Part shown: positions 10,345 through 19,682 of the stretch, piece after piece | Position numbering within the stretch: position 1 is the stretch's first letter | Layout: the number at the start of each line of letters is the position of its first letter | NCBI RefSeq assembly: GCF_000772105.1 | Contig: NZ_CP009354.1 | Location: 2,976,001-3,040,000 of the forward strand | Direction: 5' to 3' | DNA from: Vibrio tubiashii ATCC 19109 | GTDB taxonomy: Bacteria; Pseudomonadota; Gammaproteobacteria; Enterobacterales; Vibrionaceae | Length of the DNA stretch: 64,000 nt | Position numbers and translations under genes: made by a program | Notes under the pieces: model-generated | The model's database searches: none | What the model was told of the DNA's origin: nothing | The model's input: only the letters and a program-made list of their open reading frames with translations

Positions 10345-11304
10345 TTACCCGCGATAGTATTGCTCAACCGCCTCAATAAATGCACTTAACTGCTCTTTAG
10401 GTAGTGCATTTATTCCTGCAGCGGCTGCTCGTCCACCACCACTTGGAAACTGAGTACAAATATCCCCTGCCCCTTGTTTATTGTTCAGCGGCGCACGTAG
10501 CGAAACGGTATATGTTCCATCACTGTTTTCAGTTAATACAGCATGCGCAGAATTTGGCGCTTTATTTGCCAGGTGGTTACCATAAACACCACTGATCCTG
10601 CGAGATGACGCCTGATTGGGTAATTCAAAGACAGATAACTTAGCGCTGCGATACTTAGCTTTTATCGCCAGTGCACCATCCATATCTGCCTGATAAGCCT
10701 CACGCAAAAATAAAAATGGAGAGTTGTGATCAGCTATAACAGCAAAAGGATCATCATAGGCCAAAAGCTCTTGGAACAGTGCTGCAGGATGGAAATGCAG
10801 ATCTTCTAACTCTGAACCGTAACCATTGTAGTTGATGAGTGTCCCTAGCTCTTTGAGTTGTTGTTTTTGATCATCACTCAAACCCGCTTTGTCAGCCAGA
10901 GCATCCGCTTTAGCAATCAGATTGTCACCGTAGGCTCCCGTGATCGCCCAAGCGTGATATCGTCCATCCAGTAACTCATCAATGATTAAAGCGGTACAGG
11001 TATTTGCATCTAGGTCGATATGGGCGTCTAAATTGGCATTACGCGGAATATCTCCAGACTTATGGTGATCGGCATAGAACACGTCTAGACCCATAGCTAA
11101 CAGTCTTTCTAGGCCGGACTTGTTCTTTTCCATCGAGATATCCAAAACCGTAACTGAATCACCAAGGCTCGCCTCTAGCTTATCTAGCAATTGAATATCG
11201 CGCTTAACACCTGTCACTAAAGCAGCGACCTTTGGTTCAGCTAAGCGGAGTTGAAGCAGAGCGATGATCCCATCGGCATCACCATTGAATACATCGAAGT
11301 GCAT
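10345..11304 (-). CDS. DHH-family phosphoesterase
   Basis: Cytosolic metal-dependent phosphoesterase of the DHH/DHHA1 superfamily (relatives include RecJ and nanoRNase/pAp phosphatases); exact substrate not deducible. Motif I residues appear as DVFNGDADG (D4, D9, D11), motif II as TVLDIS (D55) and motif III as YADHH (79-81). The C-terminal GGGRAAAAG is the DHHA1 nucleic-acid/nucleotide-binding glycine motif. Length 319 residues. The ATG at 11304 has no good Shine-Dalgarno sequence: the bases just upstream belong to the T tract of a terminator hairpin ending the tetR transcript, so expression may depend on read-through or on that structure. Confidence 0.8.
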   Translation of the reverse strand: MHFDVFNGDADGIIALLQLRLAEPKVAALVTGVKRDIQLLDKLEASLGDSVTVLDISMEKNKSGLERLLAMGLDVFYADHHKSGDIPRNANLDAHIDLDANTCTALIIDELLDGRYHAWAITGAYGDNLIAKADALADKAGLSDDQKQQLKELGTLINYNGYGSELEDLHFHPAALFQELLAYDDPFAVIADHNSPFLFLREAYQADMDGALAIKAKYRSAKLSVFELPNQASSRRISGVYGNHLANKAPNSAHAVLTENSDGTYTVSLRAPLNNKQGAGDICTQFPSGGGRAAAAGINALPKEQLSAFIEAVEQYYRG

Positions 11305-11311
11305 AAAACAA

Positions 11312-11347
11312 AACCCATTAAAATATCTCTCGATACTCTAATGGGTT
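11312..11347 (-). terminator. Terminator between tetR-type gene and DHH gene
   Basis: On the minus strand AACCCATTA pairs with TAATGGGTT (9 bp) around an 18-nt loop and runs into TTTTGTTTT. The tail ends at the ATG of the DHH gene. Confidence 0.75.
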
Positions 11348-11379
11348 CTCACTGATTGAACAATTTCAATTAGTTATGA

Positions 11380-12015
11380 CTAAGCATGAATTGCTTTAAC
11401 GCCATCTTCCAATAATTGAAGCTGCTCCAAGCCTTGCGTCGTGGCTTTCGGTTTTACTACAGAAATCATTTGCAGCATGCCCTGATGGATAACCTGCTCG
11501 GTGATCTTTGTTTTCGGTGACATAGCAGCTTGGTAGCCTAGCCAACTTGAAGCAATCATATGCAGTGTGGTCACCAGTGACTTCATCTCACTATCTTCCA
11601 CAGACACAAGCTCAAGGTCGACAAACGCTTGCATGATATTGATGAGATTGGTTTGTAGCTTTTCTTGAATCTGGATGTATTCTTCATGTAGCTGTTCGTC
11701 GCGCTGAAGGATCTCCGGCAAATTAGCGTAGAAGAAGCGATACTTCCACATCAAAGTAAAGATCGAATCCAGATAGTGCTTGAGAAGAACTAAGCTCTCT
11801 TGCTGACCTTGAATAGGCGTGAAGCGCTCAAGAAGTTCATTAGAGTATAAAGCGAAGATCTCGCGCACGATTTCTTGCTTGTTACGGAAGTGGTAATACA
11901 GGTTACCCGGACTAATATCGATATGTGCGGCAATATGATTGGTTGTGATATTACGCTCACCATGCTGGTTAAATTGTTCCAGTGCAGCTAGCACTATCTT
12001 GTCACGAGTTTTCAT
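11380..12015 (-). CDS. TetR/AcrR-family transcriptional regulator
   Basis: DNA-binding regulator of 211 residues. The N-terminal helix-turn-helix is clear (AALEQFNQHGERNITTNHIA followed by GNLYYHFRNKQEIV, about 12-53); the C-terminal ligand/dimer domain is helical and aromatic-rich, and resembles the TetR C-terminal families with long alpha-helical bundles. Ligand and target are unknown. It is transcribed away from hemE's terminator and toward the DHH gene, with a terminator between the two. I do not recognise a named orthologue. Confidence 0.85.
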   Translation of the reverse strand: MKTRDKIVLAALEQFNQHGERNITTNHIAAHIDISPGNLYYHFRNKQEIVREIFALYSNELLERFTPIQGQQESLVLLKHYLDSIFTLMWKYRFFYANLPEILQRDEQLHEEYIQIQEKLQTNLINIMQAFVDLELVSVEDSEMKSLVTTLHMIASSWLGYQAAMSPKTKITEQVIHQGMLQMISVVKPKATTQGLEQLQLLEDGVKAIHA

Positions 12016-12075
12016 GAATTATCCGCATTCCTTTCTATATGTCTAACGGCAGTATAGCGGCTAGTGTAACCTATA

Positions 12076-12106
12076 ACAAAAAAGCGCCTGGTCGTATCAG
12101 GCGCTT
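12076..12106 (-). terminator. Terminator after hemE
   Basis: AAGCGCCTG / CAGGCGCTT with a 7-nt loop; reading the minus strand it is followed by TTTTTTG. It lies 17 bp beyond the hemE stop. Confidence 0.9.
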
Positions 12107-12122
12107 TTCATAAATTACTCAA

Positions 12123-13190
12123 TTATTTGTGGTACGGCTTGGATAACTCATGTACCGCTTCTACAAATACGCCCGCATTTTCTGGCGGCACATCTAAGTG
12201 AATGCCGTGACCCAGGTTAAACACGTGACCCGTGCCTGCGTCGCCGAAACCTTCAAGGATGCTTGAGACTTCTTCACGGATACGCTCTGGAGAAGCGTAA
12301 AGCATAGATGGATCCATGTTACCTTGTAGTGCCACTTTATCGCCCACACGTTTAACCGCGTCTTGGATGTTGATTGTCCAGTCTAGACCGACTGCATCAC
12401 AACCCGTTGCTGCGATTTGCTCTAGCCACATACCACCGTTCTTAGTGAATAAAGTCACGGGTACACGGCGACCATCGTTTTCACGGATTAGGCCGTCTAC
12501 GATTTTGTGCATGTATTGCAGTGAGAATAGGTTGTAGTCACGCGGAGTTAGCACACCACCCCAAGTATCGAATACCATAACAGATTGAGCACCCGCTTTA
12601 ATCTGCGCATTTAAGTACTCGATAACACTGTCTGCTAGTTTATCTAATAGCAGGTGTAGCGTTTGTGGTTCTGCGTACATCATCTTCTTGATCTTAGTGA
12701 AAGCTTTAGAGCTACCACCTTCAACCATGTAAGTAGCCAGCGTCCATGGGCTGCCAGAGAAACCGATTAGCGGTACATCACCATTAAGATCTTTACGGAT
12801 CTGACGTACTGCGTTCATTACGTATTTAAGCTCACCTTCTGGATCTGGGATACCGATCTTTTCGACGTCCGCTTTACAGGTAATTGGCTTGTCAAATACA
12901 GGACCTTCACCTGCTGCAAAACGTAGCTCAAGGCCCATTGCGTCAGGAATAGTTAGGATATCAGAGAACAGAATCGCGGCATCAAGAGGAAAACGGCGCA
13001 AAGGTTGAAGCGTTACTTCTGATGCTAGCTCTGCATTCTTACACAAAGACATAAAGTCACCCGCTTCTGCGCGAGTTGCTTTGTACTCTGGAAGGTATCG
13101 ACCTGCCTGACGCATCATCCATACTGGAGTGTAATCTACTGGCTCTTTTAGTAGCGCACGAAGATAGCGGTCATTCTTTAATTCAGTCAT
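12123..13190 (-). CDS. hemE: Uroporphyrinogen decarboxylase
   Basis: Cytosolic haem-pathway enzyme that removes four carboxyl groups from uroporphyrinogen III to give coproporphyrinogen III. The 355-residue product starts [14 protein letters not shown] and has the signature [15 protein letters not shown] near 22-36, the invariant [17 protein letters not shown] segment, and [13 protein letters not shown]. Length and motifs are those of the E. coli enzyme (354 residues). It lies near nudC and rsd, as in E. coli, but unlike a simple operon there is a + strand structured element between it and nudC. Confidence 0.97.
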   Translation of the reverse strand: MTELKNDRYLRALLKEPVDYTPVWMMRQAGRYLPEYKATRAEAGDFMSLCKNAELASEVTLQPLRRFPLDAAILFSDILTIPDAMGLELRFAAGEGPVFDKPITCKADVEKIGIPDPEGELKYVMNAVRQIRKDLNGDVPLIGFSGSPWTLATYMVEGGSSKAFTKIKKMMYAEPQTLHLLLDKLADSVIEYLNAQIKAGAQSVMVFDTWGGVLTPRDYNLFSLQYMHKIVDGLIRENDGRRVPVTLFTKNGGMWLEQIAATGCDAVGLDWTINIQDAVKRVGDKVALQGNMDPSMLYASPERIREEVSSILEGFGDAGTGHVFNLGHGIHLDVPPENAGVFVEAVHELSKPYHK

Positions 13191-13316
13191 TCCGTTTTTC
13201 CAATTTTTAGGCTCATTTTTGTTGCGGCTATTCTAACACTGTTTGACTCGCAAAAGCTGTGTGCTTTGCAACCTAGATCAAGTTATTAACTTTTAAATCA
13301 GTGCTTAATTTGCACC

Positions 13317-13438
13317 CACTAAGTATCAGTGTTAAAAATTTGTTTGCTAGCGAAAACTACAATTATAAACCGAGCACAGAGTGCTTGGCATCTCATAACG
13401 ACATCTTACTTACCCCCTCCTTCTGGAGGGTTTTTTTT
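13317..13438 (+). ncRNA. Candidate small RNA between hemE and nudC
   Basis: Inferred from an orphan + strand terminator: CCCTCC (13415-13420), loop TTCT, GGAGGG (13425-13430), then eight T residues. Both neighbouring genes are on the minus strand, and the nearest upstream + strand gene ends 3 kb away, so a local + transcript must use this terminator. Upstream is a second hairpin, CGAGCAC / GTGCTTG with loop AGA (13371-13387), then an unpaired, CU-rich stretch of about 27 nt. A weak -10 (TTAATT, 13305-13310) and a CRP-like site centred near 13276 (TGCAA-N6-TCAAG, poor match) suggest a 5' end near 13317. No convincing reading frame is present. The 5' end is a guess. Confidence 0.5.
13415..13438 (+). 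terminator. Orphan + strand intrinsic terminator
   Basis: Perfect 6-bp GC-rich stem CCCTCC/GGAGGG with TTCT loop and T8 tail. Read on the minus strand it has no T tail, so it cannot serve nudC or hemE. Confidence 0.88.
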
Positions 13439-13447
13439 ATCTATATT

Positions 13448-14233
13448 TCAGCTAGATAGCTTAATCTCATCCAGCGTATATTCAATCAATTGTCGAGCAA
13501 TGGTTCCGGTTGGAGCAACGGGCGGCAACTCTTCGATCCCAAACCAGCGCGCGTCGCTAAGCTCACTGTAATCGGGTTTTAGCTCACCCGATTGATAGTC
13601 GGCGACAAAGCCCATCATCATGCTCGACGGAAATGCCCAAGGCTGACTGCCAAAGTAACGAATGTTGGTCACCGCTATTCCGGTTTCTTCCTTGACCTCA
13701 CGAGCAACGCACTGCTCTAAAGTCTCACCGACTTCGAGGAAACCCGCGATGACGGTGTACATCCCATTACGATGCCTTGGATGTTGCGCTAGTAAGATTT
13801 GCTGCTTGTTACGCACAGCCACAATGATACAAGGGAAGATACGCGGATAATGTAAGGTTCGGCAATCACCACACTGCATGGCTAATTGATTGTGATTGAG
13901 ATGATTTCGACCACCACACTGAGGGCAAAAGCGTAGACTTTGACTCATATGTCCGTACTGAATTGCCTTACTCATCAACAGAAATAGCGGCTCTGGAAAA
14001 TGCAAACAATCACGCAAAGAGGTCAGCTCAAGCTCCTCAGACACATCCGCTTCATTAAGCCACATCAGCGGGTAATTCTCCCATCTTCCGACTTCAATTG
14101 CCTGCTCATAGGGTAAGTTTAAACTCTCAGCACTTCCCTTAGGCAACTGGCCGTTTTGCAGCCAAATATCACTTCCTGATACAACACACCAATAAGCATT
14201 CTTCGTACGGTTTGTGTCACTTTTATTCAACAT
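13448..14233 (-). CDS. nudC: NAD+ diphosphatase NudC (mRNA decapping hydrolase)
   Basis: Nudix hydrolase that cleaves NADH/NAD+ and, in E. coli, removes NAD caps from RNA. The 261 residues hold a zinc ribbon (C103, C106, C121, C124), the Nudix box GX5EX7REUXEEXGU at about 164-186 ([11 protein letters not shown]...REVKEETGI), and the NADH-specific SQPWAFPSS motif at 196-204. The combination of zinc ribbon and SQPW motif distinguishes it from other Nudix proteins. The extreme N-terminus differs from E. coli, so the start is less sure than the rest. It is divergent from rsd. Confidence 0.94.
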   Translation of the reverse strand: MLNKSDTNRTKNAYWCVVSGSDIWLQNGQLPKGSAESLNLPYEQAIEVGRWENYPLMWLNEADVSEELELTSLRDCLHFPEPLFLLMSKAIQYGHMSQSLRFCPQCGGRNHLNHNQLAMQCGDCRTLHYPRIFPCIIVAVRNKQQILLAQHPRHRNGMYTVIAGFLEVGETLEQCVAREVKEETGIAVTNIRYFGSQPWAFPSSMMMGFVADYQSGELKPDYSELSDARWFGIEELPPVAPTGTIARQLIEYTLDEIKLSS

Positions 14234-14377
14234 TGACTCACCTCTTCGCTTGCAGTTCGTCTATTTTACTGGCAATCTAAATTCATACCAGAGTTTGTAG
14301 TCAGTCAATTTTGAGACTATAAATTCTAGTAAGGACAAGAGGTTGTACTCTGTACGTGCTTTGGGAGTCAAAGCGTA

Positions 14378-14410
14378 ATGATCACCGGAGAAGTGATCCG
14401 ATCATGAGGA
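14378..14410 (+). promoter_or_regulatory. Alternative hairpins in the rsd leader
   Basis: GATCAC (14380-14385) can pair with GTGATC (14393-14398), or ATGATC (14378-14383) can pair with GATCAT (14400-14405). The two structures exclude each other, and the second abuts the ribosome site GAGGA (14406-14410). This is structure seen in the sequence; a regulatory role is inference. Confidence 0.35.
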
Positions 14411-14417
14411 TATGGTC

Positions 14418-14906
14418 ATGCTGAATAAATTCAAACAAACACAAGAACAATGGGGTGGCTCAAGCGAAGTCATCGACCACTGGCTCGAAACAAGACAATC
14501 ATTGATTGTCGAATATTGTCAGCTGGGCTCCCTTCAACCTGCAAACGGCCACTCTAACGTCGTCGAACTTCCTTCCCCAAAACAGATCAGTTCATTCTGC
14601 GATCATGTAGTTGATTACATTTCTGAAGGCCATTTCAAAATCTACGATATGGTGATGAAGAAATGGCAAGCAACGGGTTTTAAGACTAACAACGAAATCG
14701 ACGCGACCTATGCCAAGATCGTCTTAACCACAGAACCTTTGCTTGAGTTCAACGATAAGTATGTCAGCGTTAGTGCAGATGATGAGCTACCCAGCTTTGA
14801 AGCAGATATGTCAAAAGTGGGCGAACTACTCGAAGTGCGCTTTGAAGTGGAAGATCAGTTGATTCAACTTATCGCAGATAGCTTGGCGATTCCGCCTGGG
14901 GCATAA
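14418..14906 (+). CDS. rsd: Regulator of sigma D (anti-sigma-70) Rsd
   Basis: Helical protein of 162 residues that binds sigma-70 region 4 and in E. coli also HPr and SpoT. The N-terminus MLNKFKQTQEQWGGSSEVIDHWL aligns with the E. coli start MLNQLDNLTERVRGSNKLVDRWL. That and the GAGGA at 14406-14410 favour ATG 14418 over ATG 14412, which would be only 1 nt from the ribosome site. It is divergent from nudC, the usual neighbour, and convergent with rpoC, the gene for its target enzyme's beta-prime subunit, with a large repeat element between. Confidence 0.92.
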   Translation: MLNKFKQTQEQWGGSSEVIDHWLETRQSLIVEYCQLGSLQPANGHSNVVELPSPKQISSFCDHVVDYISEGHFKIYDMVMKKWQATGFKTNNEIDATYAKIVLTTEPLLEFNDKYVSVSADDELPSFEADMSKVGELLEVRFEVEDQLIQLIADSLAIPPGA

Positions 14907-14907
14907 A

Positions 14908-14931
14908 AGCTAGAGAGCTAGAGAGCTAGAG
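14908..14931. repeat. Three copies of an 8-bp unit AGCTAGAG
   Basis: Three exact tandem octamers starting right after the rsd stop. The unit differs by one base from the GGAGAGCT/AGCTGGAG unit of the array at 30578-30671, so it belongs to the same repeat family. Confidence 0.85.
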
Positions 14932-14940
14932 AATCTTGAA

Positions 14941-14967
14941 GGGTTGGCGTTTTGCGTCGACCCTTTT
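14941..14967 (+). terminator. Terminator after rsd, embedded in repeat element
   Basis: GGGTTGGCG pairs with CGTCGACCC (two G-U pairs) around TTTTG, followed by TTTT. Nearly the same hairpin, with CGTCAACCC, is found after coaA at 30678-30705, so the terminator seems to be a module of the repeat family. Confidence 0.8.
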
Positions 14968-14973
14968 GCGTTT

Positions 14974-15118
14974 TGGATAACTGGATAACTGGATAACTGG
15001 ATAACTGGATAACTGGATAACTGGATAACTGGATAACTGGATAACTGGATAACTGGATAACTGGATAACTGGATAACTGGATAACTGGATAACTGGATAA
15101 CTGGATAACTGGATAACT
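14974..15118. repeat. Octanucleotide tandem array CTGGATAA, about 18 copies
   Basis: Seventeen exact copies of CTGGATAA from 14981 to 15116, preceded by a 7-base partial copy. No interruption or variant unit is present. The array ends in GGATAACTAACGT, the same edge as the array at 46489-46552 (GGATAACTAACTT), so the right border is defined. The unit length is not a multiple of three and any reading frame through it is low-complexity; it lies between the convergent genes rsd and rpoC. Confidence 0.97.
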
Positions 15119-15162
15119 AACGTTGCTCTGTAGTGGATGAGGAGTCAACTCTCTTTCCACAA

Positions 15163-15317
15163 GGGCGAAGCCCGATCCAGTTCTCTAGCAGCGAAGCGAT
15201 CCATAGGACGAAGTCCGTTCTAAAATCTCGAAGGACGAAGTCCGGTCTCGATTCTCGGAACGCAGTGTTCTCGTAGGGCGAAGCCCGATCCCGTTTTCCA
15301 TAGGACGAAGTCCGTTC
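15163..15317. repeat. Cluster of GAA-triloop mini-hairpins, copy 1
   Basis: Seven small hairpins in one orientation: GGGCGAAGCCC (15163-15173), GCGAAGC (15191-15197), GGACGAAGTCC (15206-15216 and 15233-15243), GAACGCAGTGTTC (15258-15270), GGGCGAAGCCC (15276-15286) and GGACGAAGTCC (15303-15313). Most have a GAA loop closed by C-G, and stems change in a compensatory way. The longer context CCATAGGACGAAGTCCGTTC is repeated exactly at 15201-15220 and 15298-15317. The rest of the 478-bp gap between rsd and rpoC holds only the octamer arrays and two terminators. Confidence 0.93.
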
Positions 15318-15343
15318 CCGCCTCCCGCTCTCCAAAAACAAAA

Positions 15344-15363
15344 AAGGCACCCGAAGGTGCCTT
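15344..15363 (-). terminator. Terminator after rpoC
   Basis: AAGGCACC / GGTGCCTT with CGAA loop (TTCG on the transcribed minus strand), followed on that strand by TTTTTTGTTTTT. It ends the rplJ-rplL-rpoB-rpoC transcript. Confidence 0.93.
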
Positions 15364-15384
15364 TTGTCATTTCTTAGCTAGCGA

Positions 15385-18300
15385 TTACTCGTCTGCAGAG
15401 AAACCTGCGTTTAGTAGCGCTGCAAGGTTGTCAGTCGCTTGTTCAGCTGAAGGACCTTCTTGCTCTTCTACACGCTTAGCTTGACGATCTTGGTGGTAAG
15501 CGAAACCTGTACCTGCTGGGATTAGACGACCAACAATTACGTTTTCTTTCAGACCACGTAGCTCATCACGCTTACCAGAAACCGCAGCTTCTGTTAGTAC
15601 GCGAGTTGTTTCCTGGAATGATGCCGCAGAGATGAACGATTCAGTCGCTAGAGATGCCTTAGTAATACCAAGTAGCTCACGCTCGAAACGAACTAGCTCT
15701 TTGCCTTCAGCTTCTAGCTGACGGTTAGCAATCTTAACGTTCGCGTATTCAACCTGCTCACCCACTAGGAACTCTGTAGAGTCACCAGCGTGCGTGATTG
15801 TACACTTACGTAGCATCTGACGAACGATAGTTTCGATGTGCTTATCGTTAATCTTAACGCCTTGTAGACGGTATACTTCTTGAACTTCGTTCGCGATGTA
15901 TTGAGTCACAGCGTGGATACCACGTAGACGTAGAATGTCATGTGGAGACTCTGGACCATCTGCGATCACGTCACCACGTTCAACTTTCTCGCCTTCGAAT
16001 ACGTTAAGCTGACGATGCTTAGGAATCATCTCTTCGTAAGCGTCACCGCCTTCACGAGTGATTACTAGACGACGCTTACCTTTCGTTTCTTTACCGAAGC
16101 TTACAGTACCTGTGTGCTCAGCAAGAATCGCAGGCTCTTTCGGCTTACGAGCTTCGAATAGGTCAGCTACGCGTGGTAGACCACCGGTGATATCTTTGTT
16201 ACCGCCAGATTTCTGAGGGATACGAGATAGAGTATCACCCACGCCTACTTCAGCGCCGTCTTCGATGTTTACAATCGCTTTACCAGGTAGGAAGTAGTGA
16301 GCTGGCATTTCAGTACCAGGGATCATTACGTCGTTACCTTGCGCATCAACAAGTTTGATAGCTGGACGCATATCTTTACCTGCTGCTGGGCGAGCTGCTG
16401 CTTCAGTTACTTCGCTTGAAGATAGACCTGTTAGGTCATCTGTTTGACGAGAAACTGTAACGCCATCGATCATGTCCACAAACTGGATGCGACCTGCCAC
16501 TTCAGTGATGATTGGCATAGTGTGCGCTTCCCAGTTCGCTACTGTTTCACCAGCTTCAACTGCGTCGTTGTCGCCTTTAGATAGTAGAGAACCGTAAGGT
16601 AGTTTGTGTTTCTCTTTAGTACGACCAAATTCGTCGATGATAGTCAGCTCTGAAGCACGAGAAGTGATTACAAGCTTCTTATCTTTGTTGATAACGAATT
16701 TAGCGTTGTGTAGCTTAACTGTACCAGTCGTCTTAGCTTGGATGCTGTTCTCTGCTGCTGCAGTAGATGCCGCACCACCGATGTGGAACGTACGCATCGT
16801 AAGCTGTGTACCCGGCTCACCGATAGACTGAGCAGCGATAACGCCCACTGCTTCACCTTGGTTCACTAGGTGACCACGTGCTAGGTCACGACCGTAACAC
16901 TGAGCACAACAACCGAAGTCTGCATCACAGGTAACTACAGAGCGCACTTTCATGCGGTCAACTGAGTTCTCTTCCATGATCTGACACCACTTCTCATCAA
17001 TTAGAGTGTTACGTGGGATCAGTACATCTTCAGTACCTGGCTTCAGTACGTCTTCTGCAACTACACGACCAAGAGCCAGCTCAGAAAGTGCAACTTTAAC
17101 GTCACCACCTTCGATGTGCGGCATCATGTCAACACCTTCATGGGTGCCACAGTCATGCTCGTGTACAACAACGTCTTGAGCAACGTCTACTAGACGACGA
17201 GTTAGGTAACCCGAGTTCGCTGTTTTCAGTGCTGTATCCGCAAGACCCTTACGAGCACCGTGCGTTGAGATAAAGTACTGAAGTACGTTTAGACCTTCTT
17301 TAAAGTTCGCAGTGATCGGCGTTTCGATGATCGAACCATCTGGACGCGCCATCAGACCACGCATACCTGCAAGCTGACGAATCTGAGCTGCAGAACCACG
17401 TGCGCCCGAGTCGGCCATCATGTAGATGCTGTTGAATGATTCTTGCTGCTCTTCTTCACCGTCGCGGTTAACAACAGTTTCAGAAGATAGGTTTTCCATC
17501 ATCAACTTAGCTACGCGATCGTTGGTCGATGCCCAAATATCGATCACTTTGTTGTAGCGCTCACCCGCAGTTACAAGACCAGATTGGTACTGCTCTTGGA
17601 TTTCGCGAACTTCTGCTTCCGCTTCTTCGATCTCAGTGTACTTAGCTGCTGGAACAACCATGTCGTCGATACCAACAGATACACCAGAAAGTGCCGCGTA
17701 AGCGAAACCTGTGTACATGATTTGGTCAGCGAAGATTACAGTGTCTTTTAGACCTAGCTTACGGTAAGCCTCGTTAAGTAGGTGAGAGATCTGCTTCTTA
17801 CCTAGCTTTTGGTTAACGATGCTGTATGGAAGACCTGCTGGCACGATTTGCCATAGCATTGCACGACCGATAGTTGTATCAACCATCTTAGTCTCAGTTG
17901 TGCTGTTGCCATCTTCGTCTTTAACAGTCTCAGTGATACGAACTTTAACGCGAGCGTGTAGCTCAGCAGTCTTAGTACGGTATGCCTTCTCAGCCTCAGC
18001 TGGGCTAGCAAGGTACATACCTTCGCCTTTCACGTTGATCTTGTCACGAGTCATGTAGTAAAGACCCAATACAACGTCCTGTGAAGGTACGATGATCGGA
18101 TCACCTGACGCTGGCGACAGAATGTTGTTTGTCGACATCATCAGAGTACGAGCTTCAAGCTGTGCTTCTAGAGTTAGAGGCACGTGTACCGCCATTTGGT
18201 CACCATCGAAGTCCGCGTTGTACGCCGCACACACAAGTGGGTGTAACTGAATTGCTTTACCTTCGATTAGTACTGGTTCGAACGCCTGGATACCTAGACG

Positions 18301-19590
18301 GTGAAGTGTAGGTGCACGGTTCAATAGTACTGGGTGTTCGCGGATTACTTCGTCTAGGATATCCCAAACGATCGCTTCTTCGCGCTCTACCATCTTCTTA
18401 GCAGCTTTGATTGTCGTCGCAAGACCACGAGTCTCTAGCTTGCTGTAGATGAACGGTTTGAATAGCTCAAGTGCCATCTTCTTAGGAAGACCACACTGGT
18501 GCAGACGGAGGTATGGACCTACTGTGATTACAGAACGGCCAGAGTAGTCTACACGCTTACCTAGAAGGTTCTGACGGAAACGACCTTGCTTACCCTTGAT
18601 CATATCAGCAAGAGATTTCAGAGGACGCTTGTTCGAACCCGTGATCGCGCGACCGCGACGACCGTTATCTAGAAGTGCATCAACAGACTCTTGTAGCATA
18701 CGCTTTTCGTTACGTACGATGATGTCCGGAGCAGCAAGCTCTAGTAGACGCTTCAAACGGTTGTTACGGTTGATTACGCGACGGTATAGATCGTTCAGAT
18801 CAGAAGTCGCGAAGCGACCGCCATCTAGTGGTACTAGAGGACGTAGATCTGGCGGAAGTACCGGAAGCACAGTTAGGATCATCCACTCTGGGTTGTTACC
18901 AGATTGAACGAACGCTTCAACTAGCTTCAGACGCTTAGTGATCTTCTTACGCTTAGTCTCTGAGTTAGTAGACTGAAGCTCTTCACGCATTTCTTCGATT
19001 TCAGCAGGCAGATCCATAGACGCAAGTAGGTCTTTGATCGCTTCTGCACCCATCTTAGCCGTGAACTCATCACCCCACTCTTCTAGGCGATCCAGATACT
19101 CTTCTTCAGTTAGCATCTGAGATTTTTCTAGATCAGTCATACCCGGTTCAGTTACTACGTACATTTCGAAGTAAAGAACACGTTCGATATCACGTAGAGG
19201 GATATCCATTAGTAGACCGATACGAGACGGCAGTGATTTTAGGAACCAGATGTGAGCAACTGGTGAAGCAAGCTCGATGTGGCCCATACGGTCACGACGA
19301 ACTTTAGTTTGTGTAACTTCAACGCCACACTTCTCACAGATAACACCACGGTGTTTCAGACGCTTATATTTACCACAAAGACATTCGTAGTCTTTTACTG
19401 GACCAAAAATACGCGCACAGAACAGACCATCACGCTCAGGCTTGAACGTACGATAGTTGATCGTTTCAGGTTTTTTAACTTCACCGAAAGACCATGAACG
19501 GATCATGTCCGGTGAAGATAGACCGATTTTGATTGCATCAAATTCTTCGGTCTTATGCTGCGCTTTTAGAAAGTTTAATAAGTCTTTCAC
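15385..19590 (-). CDS. rpoC: RNA polymerase subunit beta-prime
   Basis: Largest catalytic subunit of RNA polymerase, 1401 residues against 1407 in E. coli. The active-site Mg motif [12 protein letters not shown], the N-terminal zinc ribbon ([19 protein letters not shown] near 70-90), the second zinc site ([11 protein letters not shown]), and the trigger-loop region [11 protein letters not shown] are all visible and intact. It follows rpoB by 92 bp and is the last gene of the rplJL-rpoBC unit. Codon use is highly biased, as expected for an abundant protein. Confidence 0.99.
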   Translation of the reverse strand: MKDLLNFLKAQHKTEEFDAIKIGLSSPDMIRSWSFGEVKKPETINYRTFKPERDGLFCARIFGPVKDYECLCGKYKRLKHRGVICEKCGVEVTQTKVRRDRMGHIELASPVAHIWFLKSLPSRIGLLMDIPLRDIERVLYFEMYVVTEPGMTDLEKSQMLTEEEYLDRLEEWGDEFTAKMGAEAIKDLLASMDLPAEIEEMREELQSTNSETKRKKITKRLKLVEAFVQSGNNPEWMILTVLPVLPPDLRPLVPLDGGRFATSDLNDLYRRVINRNNRLKRLLELAAPDIIVRNEKRMLQESVDALLDNGRRGRAITGSNKRPLKSLADMIKGKQGRFRQNLLGKRVDYSGRSVITVGPYLRLHQCGLPKKMALELFKPFIYSKLETRGLATTIKAAKKMVEREEAIVWDILDEVIREHPVLLNRAPTLHRLGIQAFEPVLIEGKAIQLHPLVCAAYNADFDGDQMAVHVPLTLEAQLEARTLMMSTNNILSPASGDPIIVPSQDVVLGLYYMTRDKINVKGEGMYLASPAEAEKAYRTKTAELHARVKVRITETVKDEDGNSTTETKMVDTTIGRAMLWQIVPAGLPYSIVNQKLGKKQISHLLNEAYRKLGLKDTVIFADQIMYTGFAYAALSGVSVGIDDMVVPAAKYTEIEEAEAEVREIQEQYQSGLVTAGERYNKVIDIWASTNDRVAKLMMENLSSETVVNRDGEEEQQESFNSIYMMADSGARGSAAQIRQLAGMRGLMARPDGSIIETPITANFKEGLNVLQYFISTHGARKGLADTALKTANSGYLTRRLVDVAQDVVVHEHDCGTHEGVDMMPHIEGGDVKVALSELALGRVVAEDVLKPGTEDVLIPRNTLIDEKWCQIMEENSVDRMKVRSVVTCDADFGCCAQCYGRDLARGHLVNQGEAVGVIAAQSIGEPGTQLTMRTFHIGGAASTAAAENSIQAKTTGTVKLHNAKFVINKDKKLVITSRASELTIIDEFGRTKEKHKLPYGSLLSKGDNDAVEAGETVANWEAHTMPIITEVAGRIQFVDMIDGVTVSRQTDDLTGLSSSEVTEAAARPAAGKDMRPAIKLVDAQGNDVMIPGTEMPAHYFLPGKAIVNIEDGAEVGVGDTLSRIPQKSGGNKDITGGLPRVADLFEARKPKEPAILAEHTGTVSFGKETKGKRRLVITREGGDAYEEMIPKHRQLNVFEGEKVERGDVIADGPESPHDILRLRGIHAVTQYIANEVQEVYRLQGVKINDKHIETIVRQMLRKCTITHAGDSTEFLVGEQVEYANVKIANRQLEAEGKELVRFERELLGITKASLATESFISAASFQETTRVLTEAAVSGKRDELRGLKENVIVGRLIPAGTGFAYHQDRQAKRVEEQEGPSAEQATDNLAALLNAGFSADE

Positions 19591-19682
19591 AATCAGCTCC
19601 TGTAAGGAGTTAAAAGGGGCTCACCCGCAAAAGTGAGCACCTTCTACCAAATAATCGCTTTTCTCAATTAAGAAAGAAGGGA

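Noticed and set aside
12854..12875. Frameshift or truncation in hemE, nudC or other housekeeping genes
   Set aside because: All were read through; lengths and motifs agree with their families and no break was found.
14974..15118. CRISPR-like regularity of the octamer arrays
   Set aside because: Units are contiguous and only 8 bp, with no spacers and no cas genes in the window.
14918..15160. 80-residue frame on the minus strand through the octamer array, giving a repeated YPVIQLSS peptide
   Set aside because: It is the translation of the tandem repeat; three octamers make eight codons. No ribosome site, no family, and flanked by terminators.
18596..18907. 103-residue open frame antisense to rpoC
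   Set aside because: Arises from the strong codon bias of rpoC; Arg/Ser-rich nonsense with no family features.
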